From assembly GCF_030052815.1 (NCBI RefSeq), contig NC_079504.1, forward strand, positions 84,632,249 through 84,696,248: a stretch of 64,000 nucleotides of DNA, read 5' to 3'. The DNA is from Hevea brasiliensis (taxonomy: Eukaryota; Streptophyta; Magnoliopsida; Malpighiales; Euphorbiaceae). Shown here one piece after another: positions 48,893 through 61,215 of the stretch. Numbering within the stretch: the first letter of the stretch is position 1; each line of letters starts with the position of its first letter. The notes beneath the pieces were generated by a model that made no database searches, was not told where the DNA came from, and saw nothing but the letters and a program-made list of their open reading frames with translations. The position numbers and the translations under genes were made by a program.

Positions 48893-51800
48893 TGTAATAC
48901 CCCTATTTGCATAGCCTGGTATATTTCACTATTCCGGTGACCGGTGTCGGTCCGGATAATTAAGGGGATTAGAATCACACTTAAGACAACTAGATAAGCC
49001 CTAAACACAAATAATTAGTAATTGTTAATTAGTTAAGTATAAATAAGAAAAACAGAATATAAGAAGTTAAATGAACCGAGAGTCACAGCGATGGGTGACC
49101 TTCTCAGGAAGGATTGTGAATTTGATTTAAACTCAAATTTCGAATAGTAAAATGTGACGCTGCGGTCCTTAGGACTATTACGAACACAGTGGAAAAGAGA
49201 AAATCATGAAAAAGAATTGTTAAGCCAGTCAAATAATTAGGTCAGGGAGCTGGAAGAAATATTGAATTATTTACAAACTGGGTTAAACCGGCAAGGGGCA
49301 ATTTGGTCAATTGACCCCAAGAGCTGACTCCTGACCTAACTATCAAATAAAATTGGAGAAAAGAAAATTTCGGAGTCCGGAATTAAATTAAAGAACTAAT
49401 GGAAAAATAAATAGAAAGAAAAAAGAAAAAGAAAAAGTAAAAAAGTGATAACATCATCATGCATGACATAATAAATTTAATTTTAAATTTTGAAAAGTGG
49501 GATAATTATCTACTTAAGTGACCAATAAAAAAAAAGGAATTAAATTAAAACAAAATTCATTTTTGGGTCTTCTTCATCCATATTGCCATAGCTCTCCCTT
49601 GGTCACTCTCTCATTTTCTTTCTTGAAACCTCCATGGAAGCTTGACTCAAGCTTCATAAACCCTAACCTAGCCATAATTTCCCTAATGTTTCTTGAGTAA
49701 ATATTGTCCTTGAACCTTGATTCATCGATTGACAACAAAAAAAAAAAAAAGAAGAAAGGAAGAAGTTGAAGAGGTGAAAAAAATTCTGCATAAAGGTTAG
49801 TAATCTAAACTTTAAATTGCTAGTTTAATTATTATGCTTATGGTTGAATAAACTTAGAAATTATGGAAAATGGAAAAGAAAACAATTGTTAGAGGACTAA
49901 ACATGAATTTTGGCCAGCCATGGTACCTTGAAGTTTTGATATGTTCAATTTAATTTAGACATGAATTTGACATTGATTAAGGTTGAATATGTGTTTAGTG
50001 TAGTAAATTGGGTATGAATTAATCAATTGTGTAAATTAGGGTTTGGCATCTAGGGTTTTTGAGACAAAAATGTAAGAATGGGTCAAATGGTGTGTTTGAC
50101 CTTGTTTGAAATGAAAAATAGTCATTTGTGACCAATTGAGATGTGTTGAAAGTGTTAGAGGTGAGTTTAAATTCGGATTAAAAATGGTCATGCTACAAGC
50201 AGCAGGAACAAGGTCCCTTTGAGGGACCAAAACTGAAAATTTACAAGTCCAATTGGTATGAGACCAATTGGGAATGAAAATAGACACAAAATGGAACATT
50301 TTTCATTTAGAAATCATGCCAAAAAAGTGACCAAAACCTAGTGAACAAATTGACTAAATCCGGATTTATGCAGTCTGACCTGTACAAAAATGACCAAATG
50401 AACAGTGTTTGTTCATTTGGCCATAACTTGGGCTAGGCAGGTCTAAATGACCTAAAATTTTACCAGTGGAAAGCTGAGATATAGACCTAAAGTTTTCATG
50501 AAGAACAAAAACTAAAATTATGCCCTTAACTAAGTCATTTGGCCACCCAAATTTGGTGACCTAAAACTGCCAGAACTAGTTTGGTGCCCAGAAATCTGGG
50601 TTAAGTCCAATCCGGCAGCCATGATTCAAATGGCTATAACTTGAGCTACAAAACTCCAAATGGAGTGATTCAAAAAGTAGAATAAATTTAAGACAATAGG
50701 GAACATTCTCTATGAAGAAAGTTTTGTCAAATTCTAACAGAAAAATAACTAATGGAATAGTGCAACTTAAGACTCCAAAACTAAAAATTGCAAATTTGCC
50801 TAAAAGACTTAGATTTTGAGTAAACAACCAAAACTAACAAATTTAATAACCAAAATGTGGTATGTGGGTAAAGTTGGAATTCCCATACCTATTAAGCCTT
50901 AGAAAGTCAATAAATTGACTTGAATAGTATTGTGAATAGTAACCCGAAACACAAATTTTAAAGAACGTCAAGTTTAGCACATTAAAGTTAGGTAAAAGTA
51001 AATTTAAATTTATTTTTGGATTTATGCTAAGTTATGATGCTGAAACACTGTGAAACTGTGTGTTTCAGTAGAAAAGAATACCGGGAAGGAACCCAAAGTA
51101 TCGAGTCAAGGCCAAAAGGCGACTCATATAAGGTTTGTGCGCAACGTAGAATTTCTGTAAATTTTCTTCTGTATATTGTTTTGAATAATTTGAAATATTG
51201 AATTGTGACATCATTGTGATGAAATATTTATTATGCTTTTGATTTAAATTGTTGAAAGTTATTTGTGTATATTTGAAATGGCAATGTTTAGTAAATTATT
51301 AAGATAAGTTTTGAAACCACAGTGTAATGACCATATATTTGAACACCTCACTCGCATGACTACTGGGGATAATCAGTTTCGAATTTTGATTCCTTCTCTG
51401 GCTGAAGTGTTGAGGTGTGTGCCAGTAGTAGAAGAAATTGAATGGATATCCATATATTTGAGCTAGCTAGCCTTGTGATGTGACTTCTCCTTAGCCTCTG
51501 GCTATTGAGATTATATTTGTTTCGAATGGCATGATATAACTATGAGTTTTATGAAATTGGTTTTGATACTTCGAAATAAAATTGTTTGGATTAAAATCTC
51601 ATAATTCATGTTTTGTATTTAATTCTCATGTTCAGTCCAATTTTTGAATAAATATGATTTAAATTCTGCATAAAGATTATTTTAGTATGTTGTGCACCAC
51701 TGAGTCCTAGTACTCGTGATGGTATTATTCTTTGCCGCAGATTTAGAGAGTAGAGGAGCAGTAGACTGAGCTGCTGAGGATTGAGGAGCTACCTGCTTGA

Positions 51801-52454
51801 AGTTATCGGATATATTTTATAGCCTGATTGTAAAAATTTATTTTGATGTTTGTAATGTATGTAAATGTATGGACATGTAAAATTGGTCTTGAGCAGCTTG
51901 TATAAAGTTTGTAATAAATTTTAGTTTGAATTTCCTTTAATGTAAATTTTTGTAATGATGTAAATAAATTATTTTATCTTTAATAAAATATGAATGTAAG
52001 TATTTTGTTTTAAATTGAATAAAATTGATTAATGGCATTTTGATGATTGTTGAATATTAGAAATTATGGATTTGAATTTTTGGAAATTGATAAATGATGT
52101 TGAAATTGGTTGGGATGGTTGTAAATTTGAAGAAGTTGTTGAGACAAATTATTGGAAGTGTTTTTTTTTTAGGTATTTGAAGAATTGTTTTCTCAAAATA
52201 CAGACGGCACTCTGCCGAAATTTCTATAAAATTTGCGGAAAAATAAAATGGGACAAAAATTTTTTTACTAGTTTTAAAACTTTGAATAAATGATTTTAAT
52301 ACCTATTAGAAAATGCTCACCACTTATAAAAGTAAGAAAATTGTCTTAAAATCCCTTGTAGGGTACTTAATGAGTTATTGGTAGGTGAAGTTCGGTAGTT
52401 CATTAGGTATTCTACGGTATCATGTTATGCCTTACAGAGGGGTAAGGTGTGACA
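48893..52454 (+). repeat. E2 3' LTR (3562 bp, family A)
   Basis: Pairs with 37044-40605. The conserved hairpin at 51694-51715 has lost two bases of its 3' arm (ACTC directly followed by GTG). A TGTA-rich stretch with AATAAA-like words near 51840-51990 may hold the poly(A) signal. It ends GGTGTGACA before the duplication AGGAC. Confidence 0.95.
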
Positions 52455-52626
52455 AGGACAGATACATTTATTAAAAAAAGTGTTTCTAATTGAAAAGTCT
52501 TGTTAATCAATAATTAGAATTAAGATGAGGACATATGATTTTAAGCAAGCAGGGTTTGACATAAACCATGACCCTAGCTAGAAATTTTGTAACAGAGAGA
52601 TTTTAGTACAAGGTATGTATGATCAA
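52455..52626. other. Unidentified repeat-like DNA, right of E2
   Basis: Continuation of the sequence broken at 37043. Removing E2 and one AGGAC joins TTCCTGGTC-AGGAC-AGATAC. No coding content. It ends at the start of a Tekay LTR fragment. Confidence 0.55.
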
Positions 52627-52947
52627 TGTCACACCTTATCCCTTATAAGGCATGACATGTTCCTGTAGCATACCTAATGAATTACTGAATGACACCAACC
52701 GATAACCTATTAAATATACTACAAGGGATTTAAAACAAAACATAGCATTTTATTTTACTTTTGTATTGCGGAAAGCTACATTGTGGTGGTTGAAACTATA
52801 GCAAGCCCAAAATTCATTTACATTTCAAGTAAACATTTATTGGAAATAATAATAAACTAAATATTATAAAAGTTACATTTCCATAAGTCTCAAAATAAGA
52901 TTTCTTATATTTACAATCTCAAAATGCTCTAGTAATGTAATGCTTTT
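52627..52947 (-). repeat. Tekay LTR fragment (family A, E3-like)
   Basis: Plus-strand TGTCACACCTTATCCC, then TAAGGCATGACATGTTCC and TAGCATACCTAATGAATTA. It matches the start of the E3 LTRs for about 320 bp, with more divergence. It is broken at 52947, where E4a begins, so the rest, if present, lies beyond the window. Confidence 0.88.
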
Positions 52948-54637
52948 TGATGGGTGTCGAATCCACCAGAAATGAAATTAACTGAAATCAACAATTATGA
53001 AATATTTTTTGCAGTAAGTGGTAAATCCAGGTCGAACCCTCGAGATTGAATTATTAAATTTCGTGCACTTGTATAATGGAAAAAGAAATAAAGGTTGGGG
53101 GGGGGGGGGTTTAATTTGCAATCCAAAGAAGAAATCAGAAATCCAAAATTAAGATCTAAAATTAAATAAGAAACTCTTGAATTAAACAAACTTCAGTCCA
53201 AGGTAATTCACATTCCAATGCATTGATTCTATCATAGACAAAAGAAATACAATTATCTCTTATTGAATACTTAACGTAGATTTACCAAACAGCGAGGTAA
53301 AATCCCTGACTTCCCTATACTCATCAATTCGAGCCCAGCACTCTTGTTGACTCTAATTATTAACTGAATTGGTATTAAGCAAACCTCATCAAATTAATAA
53401 CCGCTTTAAGAATAGGAAGTAGTTAAGCTGAACAACAATTTATGAAGTATAAATCATTTAATTCACCTTATTGTTTTCTTAGGTTATTATCAAAAACTGG
53501 GATCATAATCAATAAAACCTAATTGCTACATATTTTCAATCTTACACAACAATTACGGATTATGAAGATGAACTAGCAATTGATTACATCAAACAATTAA
53601 CTAATAGGCCTTTTTTGCAAATCATTCAATCAAAGTCAATGAAATTAGAAAACAATAGATATTCAAAAAGATATAAATTAAATTAAGAACCTGGTCTCAC
53701 AAATCATGCAAAAGAACTTGAATCCCTTGAATTGAATTAAAAGCTTAGCCATTCATGTTCATGGTTTACAGAAAAATAAAGAAAAAATCTAAAAAGAGAG
53801 TGGAGAATGAAGGTCTTCTATGGTGTTTGAAGGTTTGAATGGATGTGTTTTAGCTGCTGCCCAAAGACGCATTTATAATAAAAAACCTAACCCCAAAGAT
53901 AGGAACCAAACTATGAAAAGTTTTGAAATTCAAAAGATAGATTTTCAGCCTGCATTCATGTCTCTGAAATCAAGGCTGATTTTTAGCTACTTCCTTTCCG
54001 AATCTGTCTCTGCCCTCTTCAGGAAAGTTGTAGCCCTACTTCTTAGCTTTCCAATAGGTACTCATTCGCCTAAATCCTAGGTCTATAGCTCAAGTTATGA
54101 ACCAAAAACTGGGACTGGTTCAGATAGACAGTCCAGCCCATAGTGACGACTTCATTTTGACAGTTAAAATGGCCTTATCTTGCTTCCAGCACTGCATAGA
54201 AGTTGTAGAGGTGGCTCTTAAGGTTCAATTAGGCTTGGGCTTGCTTCATTTGGACATCTGAAACTCCAGATACAAAATAAATACTGAAACTGATCGTGAC
54301 ACATTAAGTCTGGGCTTTTGCAATAGATCCATAGCTCATTTTGTCAACCTTGGAGATTGATTTGGGCTTTGGTCCCTCTTTATCATTTGTAGTGCTCTAT
54401 CTTAGCTTTTCAATGGATTAAACAACACTCAATTTGGAGACCCACAACTTTAGAAACACCTAAAAATACAGCAAAAGTCAAATGCTGAAAATTTCTCTAT
54501 TTAACACAATTATTCCAACAACTATTCAAAAATATGCCTAAATGATAAATATACTTTAATCAACTAAATTATGCATAAAAACACACTAGAAACACTAAAT
54601 GTGATGGGAGTAAAATTAATAAATTATGCACTTATCA
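52948..54637 (-). repeat. E4a 3' LTR (1690 bp)
   Basis: Plus-strand start TGATGGGTGTCGAATCCACC, end TGCACTTATCA. It matches the 5' LTR piece at 58731-59488 and, inverted, the E4b LTR at 59489-61189. A G-run of 13 (53097-53109) corresponds to 9 G in the other E4a LTR and an interrupted run in E4b. It contains TATAGCTCAAGTTATG (54086-54101). The ORF at 53820-54080 is repeat sequence, not a gene. Confidence 0.9.
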
Positions 54638-55786
54638 AATTCCTCCACACTTATTCCATGCTTGTCCTCAAGTATGACTTAAATCTCAATCAACTCCACT
54701 TAGAAGTTCCTTAACTTCACCCTATCACAACATTCTCTAACAAAAGATTAAAAGTTTGAAAGATGAGGCAAGTAAGGTAATAACCATCACAACAAATTTC
54801 ATCAACACCATACCAATATATCAATAATTTTTCAACACAAAATAAAAAGCTTGAAATCAATTAAGCTCACACAATTAAAGTTCTATAAAATTTTAAATCA
54901 ATACATACCAAAACACAAGGTTAATTTATCAAGGCACAACAATTATAGCTCTTTGCAAATCTTAGGGGAGATAGAAGTGCCCCTTTATATATATATATAT
55001 ATATATATATATTTGAAATTGGTACTTCTCTCTTGTCACAGTTACTTTTTTTATTTTTTATTTCAACCGTCACCTTCAGAAAAGTACCTTGCTCATATCC
55101 TAGCTAGCTTTTGGCCTGAGAATCGACATGAGGTTCATGAAGACCCCTGGTTAGTTTGCTTAACTAAAATAGCAGAGTAATTTTCAAGTTCAATCTTTTA
55201 TTTCCCCCAATTTATGTATCTACATATTATAAAGTGCCCTGATAGATTAAACAAAGTTCTGAAATATGCATGACACTAGTTTAAAACGCACATAACTAAT
55301 CGTTTCACTATTAAATCAAGCCTAAATGATTTATGCAGGACAAAAAAAATTGCTATATGGTCTAGAGAAGAAGGAAAATCCATCATTAAAGTTACTATTA
55401 CCTTGCCTAAAATCTCAAAATTCAATCTAAAATAGAAAAGTCATTTCAAGGACAAAGCATTTCTCTCCGAGAGTTAATATAGAATCTTGAATCAAGCTTA
55501 TAAGAAAATTTTTTTTATTATTTTTTTTATTTTTTTATTATTTTTAATTTTTTTTAATCAATAAAAAAAATTGCAGCAACAAATTTCTCCTCCCCCACAT
55601 TTAAAACTTACATTGTCCCCAATGTAAAACCCAAATGCAAAAGAAAAGAAAAGAAAAAAAAATGGTAGAAAATAAAATAAAATAAGGGAAAGAAAATAAA
55701 TCTGATTGTGGCTAACAAGCCACCCATGGGTTGCCTCCCAAGAAGCGCTTTTGTTTATCATTGTTAGCTCGACATGGCAAAGCTCC
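54638..55786 (-). other. E4a polypurine tract and 3' non-coding region
   Basis: Plus-strand AATTCCTCCACACTT (54638-54652) is the minus-strand purine tract next to the LTR. The remaining 1.1 kb has no supported ORF. It includes a (TA)n run at about 54986-55012 and a long A/T-only tract at about 55506-55568. Athila-type elements commonly have an extra region here, but no env-like frame is visible. Confidence 0.7.
54986..55012. repeat. (TA)n microsatellite
   Basis: Perfect TA run of about 27 bases in the E4a 3' non-coding region. Confidence 0.9.
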
Positions 55787-56165
55787 TTAATCCTTATAAA
55801 TTTGGTTGCTCAATTTGAGCTCCTCCACTGTATGCTCCTGAAACCCTTCATAAAATGGCTTGAGTCTATGACTGTTGACCTTGAACACCTTATTAGTTCC
55901 TAAACTTTGAATTTCAACTGCACTATAAGGAAACACATTAGTAACAACAAAGGGTCCAATCCAACGAGAACGCAGCTTACCAGGCATCAGCTTTAATATG
56001 AAATTATACAATAAAACTTTTTGCCTAATCACAAACTACTTTCTTATTTTGTCAAGGAATGCCTTTGTCTTTTCTTTATAGATCCTAGAATTCTCATAAG
56101 CCTTAAGGCGAATTTCCTCTAATTCATGCAAATGTGATTTTCTTTCTAACTCATCCTCCATGCTT
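55787..56165 (-). pseudogene. pol: E4a integrase C-terminal remnant
   Basis: On the minus strand, ELEEIRLKAYENSRIYKEKT followed by [20 protein letters not shown] and [18 protein letters not shown]. This is the stretch after the integrase core in Athila/Tat-type pol. It starts within about 75 bases of the protease end. A stop lies near 56035. The catalytic DDE domain is not present. Confidence 0.8.
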
Positions 56166-56237
56166 AACTAAAAAATATCCTGCACAAATGTATCAACAAG
56201 ATCAATAGAAAAAAATAGAATGATTATCAGTAGGATA

Positions 56238-56640
56238 CTATATGGCATCAAAGATATTAAATTTGACAGTCTCTCCATCAAACTCATCCACATCAATTTT
56301 TGTCTTGGCAGTTTTTAGGAAAGGTCTTCCAAACAAAATCAAAGCTGACTTTGATGTGGGAACACTATCCTCCAAGTCTAGAATGTAAAAATCTACAGGG
56401 AAAATCAATTCTCCAACTTGCACCAACACATCCTCAACTACTCCCAATGGGTAAGCATTAGAACGATCAGCTAACTGAATAATGACACTAGTTTCTTTCA
56501 AAGGACCCAAATTCAAAGTCTGGAAAACTGAATATGACATGACATTAATAGATGCTCCTAAATCTGCCATTGCACGTTCAAATTTAGAATCACCTATTCT
56601 ACAGGGAATAGAAAATGAACCTGGATCCTTACACTTAGGG
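56238..56640 (-). pseudogene. pol: E4a aspartic protease region
   Basis: MADLGASINVMSYSVFQTLN carries the D-x-G-A catalytic motif of OTA-group (Athila/Tat) proteases. It continues with YPLGVVEDVLVQVGELIFPV and ILFGRPFLKTAKTKIDV, the standard order. The frame 56570-56238 is open. The upstream part (SIPCRIGDSKFE to about 56640) is also recognisable. Confidence 0.85.
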
Positions 56641-57398
56641 GGTAATTTCTGCTGAATTAATGCCTATACATTTTCCCCCACACTAATCTTCTCATTAGTC
56701 CTCAACTTGCGCTTTATAGTGCATAGTTCCTTAAGGAATTTAGCATACTTGGGAATTTGTTTGATCGCATTAATTAAATGTATATTGACTTCTACCTTTC
56801 TGAAGGTCTCCAAAATTTCTTTCTCTTATTCTTCTTTCTTCGTCTTAGCCAACCTGCAAGGGAATGGAAGAAGAACAGAATTATTAACCTTATTCAGTTT
56901 AGGTTCAGTATGTACCTCAACTTTAGGAACTTTAGACTCTTTTGCTCCTTACTTCTTCTTTTTTATTGGCTCATATGGAGTCTAATTATCAACTTCTTTC
57001 CCACTCCACAATAGTATCGCACTTGCATTTTCTCTGGGATTCATGACTGTTTGTGATGGAAGCTTTCCAGAACCTTGAGCTTCAAGCTTGCTCACAGATG
57101 AAGCTGACTGACCAATCTGCCTCTCTATGTTTTGAATGCTATTTCTGGTCTCCTGTTGAAACTATTGTGTATTGTTAACCAAAGCCTTAACAATTTCATC
57201 AAGTGACATACCTTGATTTGAGGGAGGTGGAGGTGGAGGTGGAGGTGCTTGATTCACTTATGGTCTCTGTTGATGGTATCAATTTTGCACCGGTTGATTC
57301 CCATAACTCAGATTGGGATGATCTCGCCATCCTGGATTATAAGTATTAGAAAAGGGATCACACCTGCGTTGTGGCTGTTCATAATCTCCTACTACATG
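56641..57398 (-). pseudogene. gag: E4a gag-protease linker, broken
   Basis: Matches the E4b linker (62540-63230): a stretch with NIERQIGQ, QGSGKLPSQTV-like and NPRENA motifs before a Lys-rich segment. 'Leu-Arg-Ser-Gly-Lys-Glu' linkers are typical after Athila-type Gag. Stops and frame changes interrupt it (for example near 57000 and 57165). A short GGTGGAGGTGGAGGTGGAGG run lies near 57226-57246 on the plus strand (polyproline codons on the minus strand). Confidence 0.7.
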
Positions 57399-58400
57399 CT
57401 ATCCATAATTTCCTACTGCATTAGCATGTTGCATTGATTCATCCTCTTGTAATGCAGGACACATGTCAGTAGCATGACCTGAACCCAAACAAATTCCACA
57501 TACCTTAACAGTTTGCATGCTCCCTACAGCCAATTGCCTCACCAAAGAAGTTAAATCAGAAATCTGTTTCTCAAGGTTAGATGTACTTACCTCATTAACC
57601 TTCTTAGGTACATGATCCATTCTCATTCCAAACTGCTGAGAGTTTGCTGCCATGTTAGCAATCAGCCTCCTTGCTTCATCTGGTGTCTTATCAACCAAAG
57701 CTCCTCCATTGGCAGCATCTATCATACTATGGTCCATTGGTAGAAATCCCTCATAGAAATATTGAATCAACAGCTGCTCACTTATTTGATGATGGGGACA
57801 GCTTGCACACACCTTCTTAAATCGCTCCCAGTACTCATACAAGCTCTCTCCATTGTACTGTCGAATGCCACAAATTTCTTTTCTTATATTGGCAGCATGG
57901 GAAGCAGGAAAATACTTCTCCAAAAATATCTGCTTCATCCCATTCCATGAGTTGATAGATCCGGAAGGAAGGTAATACAACCAATCCTTAGTTGCGCCTT
58001 CCAGTGAGAAAGGGAAAGCTCGAAGCTTGATTTGATCCTCTGAAACTCTTTGAAGTTTCATGCTAGAACACACAATATGAAATTCTTTTAAATGCTTATG
58101 TGGATCCTCACCTGCAAGACCATGAAACTTAGGCAACAAATGGATTAGTCTAGATTTCAACTCAAAAACAACATTTAAAGCAGGGTATTGAATACACAAA
58201 GGCTGTTGGTTTAGATTAGGAGCAGCCAACTCTCTCAAAGTTCTAGCAGCCATGGTTTTGTTTTTGGAATTTGAATCCAAATCCAAATCTAAACTTAACT
58301 CCTTTGGAGATTGGACTCCTTCATATGTACTCAGAATCTGCTTAACCTACTTAGCCAATTTTCTCAATTGTTTAGCTATTTTTTCTACTTCTGGATCAAA
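57399..58400 (-). pseudogene. gag: E4a gag (long open frame, upstream stops)
   Basis: The frame 58286-57399 encodes 295 residues. It has an N-terminal part (LAAPNLNQQPLCIQYPALN), the gag core (FHGLAGEDPHKHLKEFHIVC; GATKDWLYYLPSGSINSWN; SLYEYWERFKKVCASCPHHQ; LLIQYFYEGFLPMD) and a CCHC knuckle (CGICLGSGHATDMC). This pattern is Athila-like Ty3 Gag. Homologous codons continue upstream to about 58400 (TYEGVQSPKEL-like) with stops, so the ATG at 58286 is probably internal. A stop after HANAVGNYG ends the frame near the linker. It is the longest intact coding stretch in the Athila-like elements here. Confidence 0.85.
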
Positions 58401-58707
58401 GATCAACTCACCAGATTGAGAAGTTCTTGTCATATACAAAAAGAATTCAAAGTAAAAATAGAAAAATGCCTCAAAACCCTAGAAAATAATGAAATTTAGC
58501 CTCATCTTGATCAGAACGTCGTTTCCTTCAAAATAGATATGGGCCACCCTCTAATTCAACCAAAATTCTTAATGAATAGTAACACCGTAATTTTAATTTT
58601 TTTTAAATTTTTTTTTTCAAAAACCTGAAAAACAGCAATAACTCACAAACAAAATTAATAACAGAATATCCTAACACTAAAAACACGAAATCTAATAAAT
58701 TTCAATC

Positions 58708-58722
58708 CCTGACAATGGCGCT
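58708..58722 (-). other. E4a primer binding site (tRNA-Asp-like)
   Basis: Minus strand TAGCGCCATTGTCAGGG lies a few bases inside the 5' LTR. It resembles TGGCGCCGTTGCCGGGGA, reported for Athila-type elements. E4b has TGGCACTATTGCTGAGGA at the matching site. Both are decayed. Confidence 0.65.
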
Positions 58723-58730
58723 AAAATTCT

Positions 58731-59488
58731 TGATGAGTGTCGAATCCACCATAGATTAAATTAACTGAAATCACCAATTAAGAAATATTTTTTTGCAGTA
58801 AATAGTAAATCCAGGTCGAACCCTAGAGACTGAATTATTAAATTTCATGCACTTGTGTAATGGAAAAAGAAACAAAGGTTTGGGGGGGGGTTTAATTCGC
58901 AATCCAAAGAAGAAATCAGAAATCCAAAATTAAGATCTAAAATTAAATAAGAAACTCTTGAATTAAACAAACTTCAGTCCAAGGTAATTCGCATTCTAAT
59001 GCATTGATTCGATCACAGACAAAAGAAATACAATTATCTCTTATTGAATACTTAACGTAGATTTACCAAATAGCGAGGTAAAATCCCTGACTTCCCTATA
59101 CTCATCAATTTGAGCCCAGCACTCATGTTGACTCTAATTATTAACTGAATTGGTATTAAGCAATCCTCATCAAATTAATAACTGCTTTAAGAATAGGAAG
59201 TAGTTAAGTTGAACAACATTTTATGAAGTATAAATCATTTAATTCACCATATTGTTTCCTTAGGTTATTATCGAAAACTGGAATCATAATCAATAAAACC
59301 TAATTGCTACACATGTTCAATCTTACACAACAATTACGGATTATAAAGATGAACTAGTAATTAATCACATTAAACAGTTAACTAATAGGCCTTTTCAGCA
59401 AATCATTCAAAATATCAAAGTCATTGAAATCAGAAAACAATAGATATTCAGAAAGATATAAATTAAATTAAGAACCTGATCTCACAAA
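58731..59488 (-). repeat. E4a 5' LTR, part before the E4b insertion
   Basis: Plus-strand start TGATGAGTGTCGAATCCACC. It aligns with 52948-53704, then is cut after CTCACAAA, where E4b begins. The rest of this LTR should follow E4b, beyond 64000. Confidence 0.9.
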
Positions 59489-61189
59489 TGATAAGTGCAT
59501 AATTTATTAATTTTACTCCCATAACATTTAGTGTTGCTAGTGTGTTTTTATGCATAATTCAGTTGATTAAAGTATATTTATCATTTAGGCATATTTTTAG
59601 ATAGTTGTTGGAATAATTGTGTTAAATGGAGAAATTTTTAGCATTTGACATTTACTGTATTTTTCAGGTGTTTCTAAAGTTTTGGGTCTCTAAATTGAGT
59701 GTTGTTTAATCCATTGGAAAGCTAAGATAGAACACTTCAAATGATAAAGAGAGACCAAAGCCCAAATCAGTCTCCAAGGATGACAAAATGAGTTATGGAT
59801 CTATTATAAAAGCCCAGACTTGATGTGTCACGACCAATTTCAGTATTTATTTTGTATCTGGAGTTTCAGAAGTCCAAATGAAGCAAGCCCAAGCCCAATT
59901 GAACCTTAAAAGCCACTCTACAACTTCTATGAAGGGCTGGAAGTAAGATAAGGCCATTTTAATTGTAAAAAATGGCAATGAAGTCGTCACTATAGGCTGG
60001 ACCATTTATCTGAACCAGTCCTAGTTTTTGGGCCATAACTTGAGCTATAGACCTCGAATTTGGGTGAATGAGTACCCGTTGGAAAGCTAAGAAATAAGGA
60101 TACAACTTTCCTAAAGAGGGCAGAGACAGATTCGGAAACGAAGTCACTAAAAATCGGCCTTGATTTTAGAGATGTGAATGTAGGCTGAAAATCTATTTTT
60201 TGAATTTCAAAACTTTCCCTAGTTTGGTTCCTATCTTTGGGATTAGGTTTTTGATTATAAATATGTCTTAGGGCAGTAGCTAAAACACACCATTCAGTAG
60301 CCTCTCGATCTCAAAAGCACCTTCATTCTCCATTATCTTTTTTTTAGATTTCTTCTTCAATTTTCTGTAAGCTATAAACATGAGTGGCTAAGTTTTTAAT
60401 TCAGTTCAAGGGATTCAAGTTCTTATGTGTGATTTGTGAGACCAGGTTCTTAATTTAATTTATTTCATTTTGAATATCTATTATTTTCTGATTTAATTAT
60501 TTTTTATCTATTGAATGATTTGCCAAAAAGGCCTATTAGTTAATTGTTTGATTTAATTAGTTGCTAGTTCATCTTCATAATCTGTAATTGTTGTGTAAGA
60601 TTGAACATGAGTAGCAATTAGGTTTTATTGATTATGATCCCAGTTTTTGATAATAACCTAAGGAAATAATAGGGTGAATTAAATGATTTATTCTTTATAA
60701 ATTATTATTCAGCTTAACTACTTCCTATTCTTAAAGCAGTTATTAATTTGATGAGGATTGCCTAATACCAATTCAGTTAATAATTAGAGTCAATAAGAGT
60801 GCTGCACTCGAATTGATGAGTATAGGGAAGTTAGGGATTTTACCTCACTATTTGGTAAGTCTACGTTAAGTATTGAATAAGAGATAATTGTATTTCTTTT
60901 GTCAATGATTAAATCAATGCATTGGAATGCGAATTACCTTGGTCTGAAGTTTGTTTAATTTGAGAGTTTCATATTTAATTTTAGTTCTTAATTTTTGATT
61001 TTTGATTTCTTCTTTGGATTGCGAATTACACCCCACCAACCTTTATTTCTTTCTTTTTCATTACACAAGTGCACGAAATTTAATAATTCAGTCTCTAGGG
61101 TTCGACCTGGACTTACCACTTATTGTAGAAAATATTTCATTACTGGTAATTTTAGTTAATTTAATTTCTGGTGGAATCGACAACCATCA
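59489..61189 (+). repeat. E4b 5' LTR (1701 bp)
   Basis: Starts TGATAAGTGCATAATTTATT and ends CGACAACCATCA. It is the inverse of the E4a LTR sequence. It contains GGCCATAACTTGAGCTATAG (60031-60050). No coding content. Confidence 0.9.
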
Positions 61190-61194
61190 AGAAT

Positions 61195-61215
61195 TTTGGC
61201 ACTATTGCTGAGGAC
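61195..61215 (+). other. E4b primer binding site (tRNA-Asp-like)
   Basis: TTTTGGCACTATTGCTGAGG follows the LTR end by about 5 bases. It is the diverged counterpart of TGGCGCCGTTGCCGGGGA. Confidence 0.65.

Larger units (their letters stand above)
37044..52454 (+). mobile_element. E2: complete Tekay/Del-type element with a solo LTR in gag
   Basis: TG...CA LTRs of 3562 bp each (37044-40605, 48893-52454), tRNA-iMet primer site, gag, full-length pol with chromodomain, and polypurine tract. A perfect 5-bp target duplication AGGAC lies at 37039-37043 and 52455-52459. The total is 15411 bp, or about 12.0 kb without the inner solo LTR and its target duplication. The coding frame has in-frame stops, so it is not autonomous now. 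LTR differences by eye are a few per cent plus indels. Confidence 0.96.
52948..59488 (-). mobile_element. E4a: Athila-like Ty3-gypsy element, RT/RNaseH/IN core missing
   Basis: 3' LTR 52948-54637, internal region 54638-58730, and start of the 5' LTR 58731-59488, which E4b interrupts. The rest lies past the window. Gag, an OTA-type protease and an integrase C-terminus are present in minus orientation. Nothing lies between protease and integrase tail, so the catalytic core of pol is absent. The primer-site region next to the 5' LTR (TAGCGCCATTGTCAGGG on the minus strand) resembles the tRNA-Asp-type site of Athila elements. It sits in the Tekay LTR fragment. Confidence 0.85.

Noticed and set aside
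37044..52454. Equal LTR lengths (3562 bp) taken as proof of very recent insertion
   Set aside because: The 5' LTR has a private 27-bp duplication and the 3' LTR has private extra bases, so equality is a coincidence of compensating indels.
53820..54080. 86-codon open frame on the plus strand
   Set aside because: It falls inside the E4a 3' LTR, and E4b's LTR does not preserve it.
54638..55786. Possible env-like gene in the E4a 3' region
   Set aside because: No sustained frame, signal peptide or membrane segment could be supported.
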